A stretch of DNA of 64,000 nucleotides from a gamma proteobacterium HdN1 (GCA_000198515.1 FP929140.1:1462527-1526526); one strand, 5' to 3'. Shown: positions 24,743 to 34,342, numbered from the stretch's first letter. Numbers and translations are program-made. Notes: generated by a model from the sequence alone, not told the origin.

Positions 24743-25819
24743 ATGCCTTCCATTTTGCTTTACACCCGCCCCGGTTTTGAACGCGATTGCGCTGCCGAAG
24801 CCATGTATCACGCTGAAAACGCTGGGCTTTCGGGCTATGTGAACGCAAAACCTGATAGTGGTTGGCTGCAGTTTTGTTCTGAGGATGCAAGCGGTGTGCG
24901 TGAGTTTGTACGGCACTTTGATTTTTCTCTTTGGGTGTTTGCGCGCCAGTGGTTTGAGGTACGCGGCCATGTTGAAGATTTGCCGGTGGGGGATCGTGTG
25001 GCGCCTCTGCTCGCCGCGCTTGGCGGCGCTACGGTGAGCGACGTATGGGTGGAATATCCGGATACCAATGAGGGCAAGGCTTTGTCCAAGCTTGCCCGTG
25101 GCCTTGAAGGCCATTTGCGGCGCAGCTTGGAAAAATCTGGCCAGCTACGCTCTGTCTCGCCCCTGCGCGCCCATGTACTGCTGATTTCGGGCGCAGAAGC
25201 TTGGGTGGGTACGGCGCCGATTGAGAATAGTGCGCCTTGGCCGCTTGGCTATCCGCGTTTGCGCATGCCCAAAGCTGCACCCAGCCGCTCTACGCTTAAG
25301 TTGGAAGAGGCGTTTCATGTGCTTTTGGGGCGTCGCTCTGATGCCTTGCCGCGCCCTAACCAGCGGGCGGTAGACCTAGGTGCGGCGCCGGGCGGCTGGA
25401 CGTGGCAGTTGATACAGCGTGGCGTGAAAGTGATTGCAGTCGATAACGGCCCACTTGCGCCGCAAGTAATGGAAGAGGGCAGAGTGTTGCATCTACGTGA
25501 AGACGCATTCGCCTTCAAGCCCCAGCAGCCGGTGGACTGGATGGTGTGTGATGTGGTGGAGACGCCTGCACGGGTTGCGGCGCTGATGGAGCGTTGGCTG
25601 GTGCGCGGTTGGTGTAAGACGGTGATTTTTAACCTGAAATTGCCGATGAAGCGGCGCTGGCAAGAGGTGCAGCAAATTCTGGAAGGCTTGGAGAAGGTAC
25701 TGGAAGCTGCTGGGCTGCGTTATGAGTTGCGTGCTCACCAGCTTTACCACGACCGCGAGGAAATTACCGTTTGGATTACGGTAGACCCTGCCATCGTAGG
25801 CCGAACGAGCGCTGGCTGA
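24743..25819 (+). CDS. rlmM: 23S rRNA (cytidine2498-2'-O)-methyltransferase
   Basis: 358 residues, matching RlmM in length and order. An N-terminal THUMP-like part (LLYTRPGFERDCAAE, then SGWLQF) precedes a Rossmann methyltransferase with SAM motif AVDLGAAPGGWTWQL and AVDNGPL. CDVVETP and VIFNLKLPMKRRW hold the catalytic Lys and acidic residues. It methylates the 2' hydroxyl of C2498 in 23S rRNA. The start ATG at 24743 begins family sequence. The next gene starts 6 bases after its stop. Confidence 0.95.
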   Translation: MPSILLYTRPGFERDCAAEAMYHAENAGLSGYVNAKPDSGWLQFCSEDASGVREFVRHFDFSLWVFARQWFEVRGHVEDLPVGDRVAPLLAALGGATVSDVWVEYPDTNEGKALSKLARGLEGHLRRSLEKSGQLRSVSPLRAHVLLISGAEAWVGTAPIENSAPWPLGYPRLRMPKAAPSRSTLKLEEAFHVLLGRRSDALPRPNQRAVDLGAAPGGWTWQLIQRGVKVIAVDNGPLAPQVMEEGRVLHLREDAFAFKPQQPVDWMVCDVVETPARVAALMERWLVRGWCKTVIFNLKLPMKRRWQEVQQILEGLEKVLEAAGLRYELRAHQLYHDREEITVWITVDPAIVGRTSAG

Positions 25820-25825
25820 TCTGCC

Positions 25826-27073
25826 ATGTCGATCTTCGCTCGCTCGCAGGAGTCGCGCGCTTTTTATGCCAAGATGGGGGTGTTGGCCTGCCTATATATC
25901 ACGCAGGGCATTCCGTTTGGCTTTTTTAGCCACGCACTTCCGGCGATACTGCGCGATTATGGCGTGGATTTGAAAACCATCAGCATCATTTCTTTTTTTG
26001 CGTTCCCGTGGAGCCTGAAATTCTTGTGGGCGCCTGTGCTGGATCGTTATGGTAACGCCCGCATTGGGCATCGCAAGTCGTGGATTTTTCCGCTTCAAGC
26101 CTGTGTGGTTGCGCTGTTAGTGATGATTGCTTTGCTACAGCCGCAATCGCTTGCTGGAGTGCAGCTTGTGTGGCTGGTGGGTTTACTTCTGCTAGTTAAT
26201 TTTGCTGCCGCTACGCAGGATATTGCTACCGATGGCTTGGCGGTAACTACGCTCGCCGCTCATGAGCGTGGTTATGGGAACAGTATTCAGGTGAGCGGGT
26301 TTCGTGTTGGCATGGTCGTGGGTGGGGGCGCAACGCTGTTGCTGATGGGCACGTGGGGTTGGTGTAACGCGTTCCTAGGAATGGCCCTGTTGATCGTATT
26401 GGCCACGCTGCCGCTGCTGTGGTTTCGGGAACCTGCCTTGCAGCCGGAGCCTGTGGCTGGCGGTGCGCGGCATCCTAGTCTGTGGTCGGTGTTCCGTTCA
26501 TTTTTGCGCGTGCCCGGCGTTCGCGCGTGGCTCTTGATCGTTGCGGTTTTTAAGCTAGGCGATTCGCTGGGTTCGGGGATGGCGCGGCCGTTGCTGGTGG
26601 ATGTGGGGCTGAGTCTGCAGGAGATCGGGGTGATTTCGGGTGTGATTGGGATGGTGGCGTCGATCGTGGGTGCGCTCTTGGGAGGGCGCGCGGTAGTCGT
26701 GCTTGGCTGTCGCAGGGCGCTGCTTTGGCTAGGTGGGCTGCAGGCGGTTTCGATGCTGGGCTATGCGTGGATCTCGCATGTTCATGCGGGTTGGTGGGCA
26801 GCGGCGTTTGTGGTGTCGATTGAGCATGTAGTGGGCAGTATGGCAACGGTGGCGCTCTATACCGGCATGATGGATGTTTGCCGAAAATCCTGTGCGGGCA
26901 GTGACTTTACGCTGCAAGCCAGCCTGTTGGCTGGGGCGTCTGGGCTGGTCTACTTATTGTCGGGGTTTAGTGCTGATCAGTTTGGCTATTTCAATCATTA
27001 TCTGCTGGCGGTTGCGGTGGCGCTGTTGGCGCTTTTACCCGTGTATTTTTGGAGAGATCAGCGTGTCGAATGA
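25826..27073 (+). CDS. Major facilitator transporter, AmpG-like
   Basis: 415 residues with about twelve hydrophobic spans. The first span region reads LYITQGIPFGFF, and the loop 2-3 region WAPVLDRYGNARIGHRKSW is typical of the AmpG/acetyl-CoA transporter branch of MFS. AATQDIATDGLAV in span 4-5 is also a hallmark. AmpG imports anhydro-muropeptides for peptidoglycan recycling. Whether this member does so is inferred. It lies between rlmM and tusA in a tight plus-strand run, and its last 11 bases overlap tusA. Confidence 0.8.
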   Translation: MSIFARSQESRAFYAKMGVLACLYITQGIPFGFFSHALPAILRDYGVDLKTISIISFFAFPWSLKFLWAPVLDRYGNARIGHRKSWIFPLQACVVALLVMIALLQPQSLAGVQLVWLVGLLLLVNFAAATQDIATDGLAVTTLAAHERGYGNSIQVSGFRVGMVVGGGATLLLMGTWGWCNAFLGMALLIVLATLPLLWFREPALQPEPVAGGARHPSLWSVFRSFLRVPGVRAWLLIVAVFKLGDSLGSGMARPLLVDVGLSLQEIGVISGVIGMVASIVGALLGGRAVVVLGCRRALLWLGGLQAVSMLGYAWISHVHAGWWAAAFVVSIEHVVGSMATVALYTGMMDVCRKSCAGSDFTLQASLLAGASGLVYLLSGFSADQFGYFNHYLLAVAVALLALLPVYFWRDQRVE

Positions 27074-27344
27074 GCGTTTCGAGCAAAGTTTTGATGAAGG
27101 TGTGGGGGGGCAGCAGGGCAAGGAAATCCGTTTGGATACTTGCGGCCTGTATTGCCCAGAGCCAGTAATGATGTTGCATAACGCGGTGCGCGATGCGACG
27201 GCTGGCGATGTGATTGTGGTACTTGCGACCGACCCTGCAACCACGCGGGATATTCCCAAGTTTTGTAACTTCTTGGGGCATAAGTTGTTGCGGCAGGTGC
27301 AGGAGGGCGAGATCTATTGGTATTGGGTCAAGAAGGTGGGGTGA
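27063..27344 (+). CDS. tusA: Sulfur-carrier protein TusA
   Basis: 93 residues. The sulfur-accepting Cys is in LDTCGLYCPEPVMM (CPxP motif), followed by the conserved ATDPATTRDIPKFC block. TusA carries persulfide sulfur from IscS to TusBCD-E for 2-thiouridine formation at tRNA position 34. That thiouridine is the substrate MnmH selenates, so this gene and mnmH act in connected pathways. The start is a GTG at 27063 with GGAGAG seven bases upstream, overlapping the transporter by 11 bases. Confidence 0.9.
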   Translation: MSNERFEQSFDEGVGGQQGKEIRLDTCGLYCPEPVMMLHNAVRDATAGDVIVVLATDPATTRDIPKFCNFLGHKLLRQVQEGEIYWYWVKKVG

Positions 27345-27504
27345 GGGAAGGGCGTTGTAGCTTGTTGCAACGTTCAGCGGAATCCGCGTGGTTTTTGTAT
27401 TCTTCTGGCGGCTTTTTTGGGGGGACGACACCAATTTTCAGCAGGGACAAATCTCGCTAACTACAATTAAAGTCGGATTATTCATTCGATCTGGGAGGTG
27501 TCCA

Positions 27505-28365
27505 TTGACTGCGTGTTTTGATGCAGGATTAAAACCAGAATTGCTAGATAAGGCGTCCTTCAAGTTTGGTCATCGGTTGCTGGATCATCCTGCATTATCG
27601 TTGGAGAGCCTCTCAAAGGTGATCCCGGCCTTGCCTAAGCAGCAAGTGATGTACTCAAAAGGGCTGCTTAGTGTCGAGGCAGATTTTGAGGGGACTTTCA
27701 AGAAGCGGCCGGAAGATATGAGCGTTGCGGAGGTAATTGAGCAAATCCGCGAACGCGATTCTTACATTATGGTGAGCCAGCCGGAGGTAGATGAGGCGTT
27801 CAAAGATCTTTATGCAGCCTTGCTCTCGGAAGTCGCTGGTGCGCTAAAGAAAAAAGGTATCGCAGGGCAGGTGTTGGAACCCATGCTGTATCTTTTTATC
27901 GCGTCACCCAATAGTGTGACGCCTTTCCATATCGACCGATATTCAACGCTTCTCATGCAGTTTCGTGGCAGTAAAACGGTATGCGTGCATCCACAATGGG
28001 AGCCGCGTGTTGTTTCGACTGAAAATATGGAAGCCTACGCGACGTACAACCGTACAAAACTGCCTTGGTCGCCCGAGGTGGATCAACTCGGCACCCATTG
28101 GCATTTTTCGCCAGGTGAGGCCGTCCATATTCCGTTTATGGCGGGACATCATGTCAAAAACGGCCCCAATGACGTGTCGATTTCAATGTCGATTATCTTC
28201 AATACCGAGGAAAGCATGGTCTGGCGACGCGCGCTGCGGTTCAATTATGCCGCGCGCAGGCGCTTAAATAAAATTGGAATAACGCCAAGCCCAGTGGGTG
28301 AGAACTTTGTACGTGATTGGCTGAAATCAGGGGTGATTCGCCTCATGGATCGGTCGGCCAGTTGA
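27505..28365 (+). CDS. Cupin-like / JmjC-domain protein (putative Fe(II) 2-oxoglutarate oxygenase)
   Basis: 286 residues. The central region reads VTPFHIDRYSTLLMQFRGSKTVCVHP, then GEAVHIPFMAGHHVKNG, giving a HxD...H iron triad in a cupin/JmjC fold. Relatives include hydroxylases acting on protein or tRNA side chains, but the substrate here is unknown. The start is a TTG at 27505: GGGAGG lies six bases upstream, and the longer readings are not protein-like. It is followed by a bidirectional terminator shared with the catalase gene. Confidence 0.75.
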   Translation: MTACFDAGLKPELLDKASFKFGHRLLDHPALSLESLSKVIPALPKQQVMYSKGLLSVEADFEGTFKKRPEDMSVAEVIEQIRERDSYIMVSQPEVDEAFKDLYAALLSEVAGALKKKGIAGQVLEPMLYLFIASPNSVTPFHIDRYSTLLMQFRGSKTVCVHPQWEPRVVSTENMEAYATYNRTKLPWSPEVDQLGTHWHFSPGEAVHIPFMAGHHVKNGPNDVSISMSIIFNTEESMVWRRALRFNYAARRRLNKIGITPSPVGENFVRDWLKSGVIRLMDRSAS

Positions 28366-28400
28366 CTATATCGGCCAGTTGGCTTTAGGTTCAATGAGGT

Positions 28401-28429
28401 GACCCTGTCCGTTATTTCTGGACAGGGTC
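28401..28429. terminator. Bidirectional hairpin between convergent genes
   Basis: A perfect 10 bp stem, GACCCTGTCC (28401-28410) with GGACAGGGTC (28420-28429), and a 9-base loop. It lies between the cupin-like gene stop (28365) and the catalase stop (28439). The T-run is weak. Confidence 0.65.
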
Positions 28430-28438
28430 TCCGTCATA

Positions 28439-29914
28439 TTACTGCGGAATTTCGCTGGTTGAAAGTTTCAGCGCCTTTGCAACGCCTTCACCGTATGCTG
28501 GATCTGCTTTCAGGCAATTACTGATGTGGCGAAGTTGTACTTCTCGGGATGCGCCACCGATCGCTGCTGCGGTGTTGACGAACAGGGTTTGCTGTTTTTC
28601 GGGAGACATTAGTCGGAATAAAGCGCCTGGTTGCGAGTAGTAATCGGAATCTTCACGGTGGTTCCAGTGGGCGGCTGTGCCTTCGATGGAGAGTGGCGGT
28701 TCGCGGAAATCGGGCTGTTCTTGCCATGCACCTAGGCTGTTAGGCTCATAGCCTTTGGTGCTGCCGAAATTGCCATCGACGCGCATGCTGCCGTCACGAT
28801 GGTAGCTGTGTACTGGGCAGCGTGGCGCGTTGACAGGAATTTGATGGTGGTTCACGCCGAGCCGATAGCGTTGCGCGTCGCCGTAGGAGAATAGGCGGGC
28901 CTGTAGCATTTTGTCGGGTGAAAAGCCGATTCCAGGTACGATGCTTGCTGGGTTGAAGGCAGATTGCTCGACTTCTGCGAAGAAGTTTTCAGGGTTTCGG
29001 TTTAGCTCCATTACGCCGACTTCGATCAGTGGGTAGTCTTTGTGGGGCCAGACTTTGGTTAAGTCGAAGGGGTTGTAGGGAACTTTGGAGGCGTCCTTTT
29101 CGGGCATGATCTGCACTTTGAGCGTCCACTTTGGAAAGTTGCCTTGCTCAATGGCTTCGTATAAATCTTTCTGGTGGCTTTCGCGATCTTTGCCGATGAT
29201 TGCTTCGGCCTCCGCATCCGTGAGGTTTTTGATGCCTTGCTGACAGTGGAAATGAAATTTGACCCAAGAGCGTTCGTTGTTCGTATTGATAAAGCTAAAA
29301 GTATGGGAGCCGAATCCATGCATGGTGCGGTAGCTTGCAGGAATGCCGCGATCCGACATCACGATGGTGATTTGGTGCAGGGCTTCAGGAAGTAGCGTCC
29401 AGAAATCCCAGTTGTTTTGAGCGCTGCGCATATTGGTGCGCGGATCACGTTTGACTGCGTGGTTGAGGTCGGGGAATTTCAGTGGGTCGCGTAGAAAGAA
29501 AACGGGTGTGTTGTTGCCAACCATGTCCCAGTTGCCTTCCTCGGTATAGAACTTGACCGCAAAACCACGTATATCACGCTCTGCATCAGCGGCGCCGCGC
29601 TCACCGGCAACAGTGGTAAAGCGTGCAAATAAATCCGTTTTTTTGCCGACTTGTGAGAATATCTTGGCGCGTGTATAACGGCTGATATCGTGTGTTACCG
29701 TAAATGTGCCGTAGGCGCCGCTTCCCTTGGCGTGCATGCGGCGCTCAGGAATGACCTCGCGGTCGAAGTGGGCGAGTTTTTCGAGTAGCCACACATCTTG
29801 CATCAGTACGGGGCCGCGTGCGCCCGCCGTCATGGTGTTTTGGTTGTCGGCAACGGGGCAGCCAACGGCGGTGGTGAGTTTGTTGTTATTGGCAGCGTTA
29901 TTTTTATTGGTCAT
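28439..29914 (-). CDS. Heme catalase (clade 3, small-subunit type)
   Basis: 491 residues. The distal His is in [16 protein letters not shown], the conserved Asn in [17 protein letters not shown], and the proximal Tyr region in [14 protein letters not shown]. It dismutates hydrogen peroxide in the cytoplasm. The length and lack of a C-terminal flavodoxin domain place it among small-subunit catalases. Start is the ATG at 29914 ([13 protein letters not shown]), with GGAA seven bases upstream. It is transcribed from the gap just after tssG. Confidence 0.95.
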   Translation of the reverse strand: MTNKNNAANNNKLTTAVGCPVADNQNTMTAGARGPVLMQDVWLLEKLAHFDREVIPERRMHAKGSGAYGTFTVTHDISRYTRAKIFSQVGKKTDLFARFTTVAGERGAADAERDIRGFAVKFYTEEGNWDMVGNNTPVFFLRDPLKFPDLNHAVKRDPRTNMRSAQNNWDFWTLLPEALHQITIVMSDRGIPASYRTMHGFGSHTFSFINTNNERSWVKFHFHCQQGIKNLTDAEAEAIIGKDRESHQKDLYEAIEQGNFPKWTLKVQIMPEKDASKVPYNPFDLTKVWPHKDYPLIEVGVMELNRNPENFFAEVEQSAFNPASIVPGIGFSPDKMLQARLFSYGDAQRYRLGVNHHQIPVNAPRCPVHSYHRDGSMRVDGNFGSTKGYEPNSLGAWQEQPDFREPPLSIEGTAAHWNHREDSDYYSQPGALFRLMSPEKQQTLFVNTAAAIGGASREVQLRHISNCLKADPAYGEGVAKALKLSTSEIPQ

Positions 29915-29956
29915 GATGGGTTCCGGCGGCGCTGATTTAAGTAACTGCGACAGTCG

Positions 29957-29962
29957 AGTATA
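29957..29962 (-). promoter_or_regulatory. Candidate -10 box of the catalase gene
   Basis: TATACT on the minus strand, 43 bases before the ATG. No good -35 is seen 17 bases upstream, as is common for activator-dependent promoters. An OxyR site could not be identified with confidence. Confidence 0.35.
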
Positions 29963-30014
29963 GTCTATTGGCGCGTAAATTATGCCTTGTATCCTACGAT
30001 GTTCGTGCCCTGTA

Positions 30015-31220
30015 TCACTGCAATCGGAGGCGCGCAGTAAAGTGCGTTTGCGGCGTCGCATCTGCGGGGGCGCCCAGCCAGCTGCCGAGCCCAAGCGGGT
30101 TGGTAGTGGGTTCGCCGAGTTGGAGGGTGATTGGGGTGCTTGGGGTGGGGGTCACAAGAAATTCTAGATCGCAGTTGAGGCTGGGGCCGATGTAGGTGCG
30201 GATGAGTAGGCCCACCCCCGCTTCGTGGCAGGGGTGGCCTTCTGGAACCAGTTGGCGGTAGGTCGTGGTGGAGAGGGGGCCTAGACGCACAAGGAGCTTG
30301 CCGCTGTAGTCTATGATGCTTGTGCCCAGTACGGTGTCAATGCCGAGGGCTTTTCCGGTGCCGGCCGCGTTTCCAAAACCGGCGGTGTTTCCAGTACCGA
30401 GTGCCAAGAGGTTGCCGGTAGGGATGCTGAGGCGCTGAGGTTCGCACTGGATGACTTCAATGGGCGTGTATTGATCGGCGTTGAGATCGGTGAGCCAAGC
30501 AGAAAGAATGGCGTGTAAGCCGGCGGCAGATTTCTGTGGGCGGGTGAACCACGCGGCATATTGCAGAATCAGGCCAGGCTGTTTTAAGGCGCGCCGTACG
30601 GTGTCTTCTCGCGCACCGACTAATGCCCAAAGTAACTGGCGAAAGTGGCTTTGTTTGGGGCTGGTGAGTTCGTAAATGGGGCGGTATTTCTGCAGGGCAG
30701 CGGCGTAGAGGTGATAGGCGCGTTGGTGAAAGATGTCGAGGAGTTGGCGGGCTTGGAGCTGGTCTTCTTGTTCGCCGGTTATCAGGTCTTCCGTGTAAAA
30801 GTTCGGGAGTGGGGAGCTGGCACCATAGAGACCTAGAAAGTTTGCTTGGATTTCGTAGCGGCTGGTTTTGGGGTTGTGAGCTTGGCTTTGTGAGTATTCG
30901 TCCGATTTGTTTTCGGAGGGGGTTTCTCGCGCGTTTTCTGCTGATCTTTCTTCTACAGAGCGTTCTTCTGCGGAGCTTTGTTCGACGGAGCTTTTGTGGA
31001 CAGAGCTTTCGGCGCTGTAGGTGCTGATTTGCTGGATGGCTGCGCGGGGTAGGGCAAGGCTGAGTGCTGGGCGCAGGCGCAGAGCGGTTTCGGGGTTGTT
31101 GCCTTGCTCGCTGAGGGCTTGTGCCAGCAGCCGGTATGCTTGCAGATAGGAGAAGGTGTCACCGCGTTGCAGTAGTGCGGCTTCGAGCGCGGGGGTCAGG
31201 CTTTTTTCTGGCGTATTCAT
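30015..31220 (-). CDS. tssG: Type VI secretion baseplate subunit TssG
   Basis: 401 residues, somewhat longer than the usual 330-350. The N-terminus ([18 protein letters not shown]), the [21 protein letters not shown] block and the C-terminal [17 protein letters not shown] and [13 protein letters not shown] blocks identify TssG (ImpH/VasB). TssG joins TssE, TssF and TssK to form the baseplate wedge. The extra length comes from a Ser/Glu-rich low-complexity insertion at about residues 68-105 ([20 protein letters not shown]), coded by 15-base repeats. It is the last apparatus gene of the locus, 140 bases after tssF. Confidence 0.92.
   Translation of the reverse strand: MNTPEKSLTPALEAALLQRGDTFSYLQAYRLLAQALSEQGNNPETALRLRPALSLALPRAAIQQISTYSAESSVHKSSVEQSSAEERSVEERSAENARETPSENKSDEYSQSQAHNPKTSRYEIQANFLGLYGASSPLPNFYTEDLITGEQEDQLQARQLLDIFHQRAYHLYAAALQKYRPIYELTSPKQSHFRQLLWALVGAREDTVRRALKQPGLILQYAAWFTRPQKSAAGLHAILSAWLTDLNADQYTPIEVIQCEPQRLSIPTGNLLALGTGNTAGFGNAAGTGKALGIDTVLGTSIIDYSGKLLVRLGPLSTTTYRQLVPEGHPCHEAGVGLLIRTYIGPSLNCDLEFLVTPTPSTPITLQLGEPTTNPLGLGSWLGAPADATPQTHFTARLRLQ
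30952..31011 (-). repeat. Four degenerate 15 bp in-frame repeats in tssG
   Basis: Four head-to-tail units of about 15 bases with the core GGAGCTTT / AGAGCGTT on the plus strand, coding SS(V/A)E(E/Q)-like pentapeptides. They explain the low-complexity insertion. Confidence 0.75.
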
Positions 31221-31310
31221 TTGCGCGTTGCCTCTGTCGGTGACTTTTGTCAGCGCTTTTGCCAGCGCTTGTGATCGTGCTTTTTGTCGTAGCGTAGCGT
31301 TGCGGTGTGC

Positions 31311-31363
31311 GTTTGCTGTTATGTGTGTTTGTTGTTAAGCGTGTTTGCCGTTATGTGTGTTTA
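31311..31363. repeat. 16 bp tandem repeats between tssF and tssG
   Basis: Three and a third copies of a 16-base unit, GTTTG(C/T)(T/C)GTTA(T/A)G(T/C)GT, running from the intergenic gap into the tssF stop codon. Unlike the genic repeats nearby, the period is not a multiple of three, which fits non-coding sequence. Confidence 0.8.
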
Positions 31364-33187
31364 CAGTAGGGGCTTGTGGCCTAGGCGAGTTGGCCATGAG
31401 ATCACGGCGCCACTGTGAAAGTCTTCGAGTTCAAGGGTGGTGAATGTGTTGAATGTGCTGGTCGATGCAAACAGGTGGTCGAGCAGGCAGCCAAAGAGGT
31501 ATTTATCGCCCTCGCTGGAAAAGTGGTCGCCTCGTACAGTGAGGCGGATGCGCAGACCACGGATAAAGGCGTCGCGGTAGAAGGTTTGGGTGGGGTGGAC
31601 GCTGAGTTTTTCGATTGCTTCTACGTGGCGGCGGGCGCTGGTGAGGCGGGTGTCATCGTGGCCGTGCAGGGGGAGGTAGTGCCGCAGGAGGGCGCGGAGG
31701 CTATCGAGGTCGGTCAGTGAGGCGTAGTTGAGGTTGAGATCTGCCAATAGGTGCCACGAGAGGTCGCCTTCGGGGATGGGGCGTTGGTTGCGGGTGGGGA
31801 CGGTGATGTTGCGTGGGGTGACGAGTTCTGGCGTTTCGCCGGTGTTGCGGCAGATGTCGCCGCGCTGGAGGTGTTCGACCGCTTCGCCGTTGTGACAGGT
31901 GAGGCTGATCTTGAGGACTTCGCGCTCGTGAAGTAACGTGCCGGGTGGAGTGGCGAGGGTGATCCAGGTTTCGGTACGGTTGCGTAGTGCATGTTCGCGG
32001 TGATGGACGATAAAACGAGCGAGCTGTGGGTCTTCAAGGTTGGTTCCGGAGACGGCGTGAAAACGGCGTCGCTCGGGGCGGCCACGGACGATGCCTTCAA
32101 CGCGATCAACGCTGTGAATATGGGCGTTTGTGCCTAGGCCGCTGGTGTCGCGCGCTGGAACGACGAGTAATTCGGTGTCGCGCTGGTCAAGGACGAGGGG
32201 GGCGGCTTCAAGGGAGAATAGGTTAACGGCGGGTGTGATGTGCAGTAGCAGGCTGTCGGGGTTGAGTTTGGGAAGTTCAAAGCTTGGGCGTCGGCAGCGC
32301 AGAATCAGCTCAAAATAGCCGGTTTCTGGGCGGGTTTTCCATTGGCTGAGGTCGATGTCGATAAACAGGAATTTTTCTGGAAACAGAAAATATTCGCGGA
32401 GCTGCTGGAACGCGGGAAGTTGGTTGGGACGCGGGCCGGAGAGCGATTCTTCGGCGCTGAATCCGCCGTGATGCAGGATGCTGGGGGTGGCGGTGTAGTA
32501 GATGTCTTGGGGGGATGTGCGGATTTCAATGCGCTCGGTGTGCCCAAGCAGGAGATAGAGCAGGTCGCTGGCTTCGGTCTGGTTGCCGCCAAGGTGGAGG
32601 CGCAGGGTGGAGAGTTGGAGTGTTGGCAGGCTGCCGTTGAGCAGTTCGAAGCGCACCGTAAGGCTTACGTGGGGTTGTGCGTCGGCGGTTATGCTGCTGC
32701 GGGTTTCTTGCTCTTGAAATTGGATGTTGCTGATCTTTAGGGGGTGAACCGTGGTGGCGCAGGTGGTGCGGTAGCGGCAGGTGGCGGCAGTCGGTGTGTT
32801 TACGGCAGCCGGTGCGTTTGTGGCCGCAGGTGCGTTTGTGGTGGAACCGTCGATGTGAACGCCGGCGCGGATGGTGAGTGTTTGCTGAAGGCTGGCGCGT
32901 GGGGTGAATTCGATCAGGGTTGCAGAGGCCAGCGGGCGCAAGTATTGCGGGGCGATGATTTGCGCGAGGGCTTGCAGAAGTCGAGGATAGTTGTCATCGA
33001 GCTCCTGATGGATGCCGGCGGTGAGGAAGGCAAAGCCTTCGAGGAGGCGCTCGACATCGGGGTCGCTGGTGATGTTGCGGAGGTTTCCAGCGATGGCGGG
33101 GTTTTCTTCGGCGAACAGGCTGGCGGTTTCGCGCAGGTGGCCGAGTTCGCGGCGGTAGTAGTCTTTTTGTGTAAGATCGGTAGACAT
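31361..33187 (-). CDS. tssF: Type VI secretion baseplate subunit TssF
   Basis: 608 residues, normal TssF (ImpG/VasA) length. The N-terminus YYRRELGHLRETASLFAEENP and LTAGIHQELDDNYPRLLQALAQIIAPQYLRPL are family hallmarks. TssF forms a heterotrimer with TssG in the baseplate. Near residues 115-135 a Thr/Asn/Ala/Pro-rich insertion (TNAPAATNAPAAVNTP) is coded by 18-base repeats. Start ATG at 33187, 20 bases after tssE. Confidence 0.95.
   Translation of the reverse strand: MSTDLTQKDYYRRELGHLRETASLFAEENPAIAGNLRNITSDPDVERLLEGFAFLTAGIHQELDDNYPRLLQALAQIIAPQYLRPLASATLIEFTPRASLQQTLTIRAGVHIDGSTTNAPAATNAPAAVNTPTAATCRYRTTCATTVHPLKISNIQFQEQETRSSITADAQPHVSLTVRFELLNGSLPTLQLSTLRLHLGGNQTEASDLLYLLLGHTERIEIRTSPQDIYYTATPSILHHGGFSAEESLSGPRPNQLPAFQQLREYFLFPEKFLFIDIDLSQWKTRPETGYFELILRCRRPSFELPKLNPDSLLLHITPAVNLFSLEAAPLVLDQRDTELLVVPARDTSGLGTNAHIHSVDRVEGIVRGRPERRRFHAVSGTNLEDPQLARFIVHHREHALRNRTETWITLATPPGTLLHEREVLKISLTCHNGEAVEHLQRGDICRNTGETPELVTPRNITVPTRNQRPIPEGDLSWHLLADLNLNYASLTDLDSLRALLRHYLPLHGHDDTRLTSARRHVEAIEKLSVHPTQTFYRDAFIRGLRIRLTVRGDHFSSEGDKYLFGCLLDHLFASTSTFNTFTTLELEDFHSGAVISWPTRLGHKPLL
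32793..32846 (-). repeat. Three 18 bp in-frame repeats in tssF
   Basis: Three head-to-tail units of the type GGTG(C/T)GTTT(G/A)(T/C)GG(C/T)... on the plus strand, coding the hexapeptide TNAPAA and variants. Confidence 0.75.
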
Positions 33188-33207
33188 GGTGGCGTCCGTG
33201 GGTTCAA

Positions 33208-33738
33208 TTAGGGGGTTTTTGTGAAGTCGAAGGTGCCATCGCTAAGTAGGCTGCCTTGCAGTTCAATGGGTGCCATTGGGGAGTCGCTTGGCCGTGCAGA
33301 GGCTTGCAGCGGTTGTATCCATTGGCCACGAATTTCGCAGAGCAGGCCGATGGAATTGGGGGATGCGGGCGACAAAACCCGTACCTGAACATGGGTGAGG
33401 CGCGTTTCATAGCGCGTGATGGTGCGCTGAATCTCGTGGGCGATGGCTTCTCGGTCGCTTAGGCTGTTGTTACCGGGGCCGGTGGCGAGGGTGGGCATTC
33501 CGTAGTCGCTGTCGATCAGTGCGCTGCCGCGCCGGGTGTTCAGGAGACGCTGAAGGTGGTTGCGGATGGAGATTTGTTCGGGCGTGTCGTGTGTACCAAA
33601 GCGAGATGGTATGCCGGTTGATGCGCTGAAAGCGTTTGTCGTTGCAGATAAGCTTGTCGCAGTGGATAAGCTTGTAGCAGTGGATAAGAGTGGCTGCCGT
33701 TGGCGGGGCTGGGTGAGGCGTTCGAGCAGGCGTTGCAT
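33208..33738 (-). CDS. tssE: Type VI secretion baseplate subunit TssE (gp25-like)
   Basis: 176 residues. The gp25/lysozyme-like core has SIRNHLQRLLNTRRGSALIDSDYGMP and RYETRLTHVQVRV, as in phage T4 gp25. The conserved Glu-Pro-Arg of gp25 is reduced to a TRL/THV context here, which I note but do not over-read. An N-terminal Ser/Thr-rich stretch (LLSTATSLSTATSLSATT) is coded by 18-base repeats and is not part of the usual domain. Start ATG at 33738 with GAGGA nine bases upstream. Confidence 0.88.
   Translation of the reverse strand: MQRLLERLTQPRQRQPLLSTATSLSTATSLSATTNAFSASTGIPSRFGTHDTPEQISIRNHLQRLLNTRRGSALIDSDYGMPTLATGPGNNSLSDREAIAHEIQRTITRYETRLTHVQVRVLSPASPNSIGLLCEIRGQWIQPLQASARPSDSPMAPIELQGSLLSDGTFDFTKTP
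33647..33694 (-). repeat. 18 bp in-frame repeats in tssE
   Basis: Two full and one partial copy of GATAAGCTTGT(C/A)GCAGTG, coding LSTATS repeats near the TssE N-terminus. Confidence 0.75.
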
Positions 33739-33772
33739 GGGGCTGTGTCCTCTGACGAATCTGGGTGGCTTG

Positions 33773-34267
33773 CTATTCTGCTTGCTGGAACCAATCGGTT
33801 TCGTATTCGACGCTGCCTTCTGGGCCCCAGCTCCAAGTGATGCGCTCGTAGCCTAGACGGATGCGTTCCATGTAGCGGTGGTGGTCGTCTTTGGGCGAAA
33901 GTGGGTTGGGTGTCCAGGGTTGGATGCAGAGGATACGGGCGTTTTCGAGGCGAATGCTGTAGTACAGATCTTCTGCACCTTGGCTGGTGTAGCGATACCA
34001 TCGGAAGTGGGCGCTATCCAAGCGCTCGCGTTGGCAGAGGGCCTGGTACAGCTTGGGGGTGCTGCGGTCGATTTCTTTGGTGAATTCGATGGGGCGATGG
34101 GTGGCTTTTCCGGTACCGGCGTGTTGGCCGGTGCTACCGAGGATGATTTCGACGCAGTGCTGGAATTCGAGGAGTTCGATCAGGTTTTCTCGCCCGCGCT
34201 TTTGGCAGTCGCCGAGAAGGGTGCCTTGTTCGCTGCCGGTGAGTTCAAGGTAGGCGGAACATTCCAT
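33773..34267 (-). CDS. Hcp tube protein, classical type (second Hcp)
   Basis: 164 residues with the Hcp pattern: YLELTGSEQGTLLGDC, RPIEFTKEIDRSTPKLYQAL, FRWYRYTSQGAEDLYYSIRLENARI, then ME-IRLGYERITWSWG and a terminal DW. Hcp hexamers stack into the inner tube and can carry effectors. It differs from the other Hcp at 42845-43363 and lies directly between the TssB-TssC fusion and tssE, the position of hcp in many B-C-hcp-E-F-G operons. Start ATG at 34267 with GAGG ten bases upstream. Confidence 0.88.
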   Translation of the reverse strand: MECSAYLELTGSEQGTLLGDCQKRGRENLIELLEFQHCVEIILGSTGQHAGTGKATHRPIEFTKEIDRSTPKLYQALCQRERLDSAHFRWYRYTSQGAEDLYYSIRLENARILCIQPWTPNPLSPKDDHHRYMERIRLGYERITWSWGPEGSVEYETDWFQQAE

Positions 34268-34342
34268 CGGTCGGTGTACCTCGCGAATAAGTGGGCTGTG
34301 GGGGATGGCGCTCGCGGTAGAAGTCGCAGTAGAAGGCGTTCA

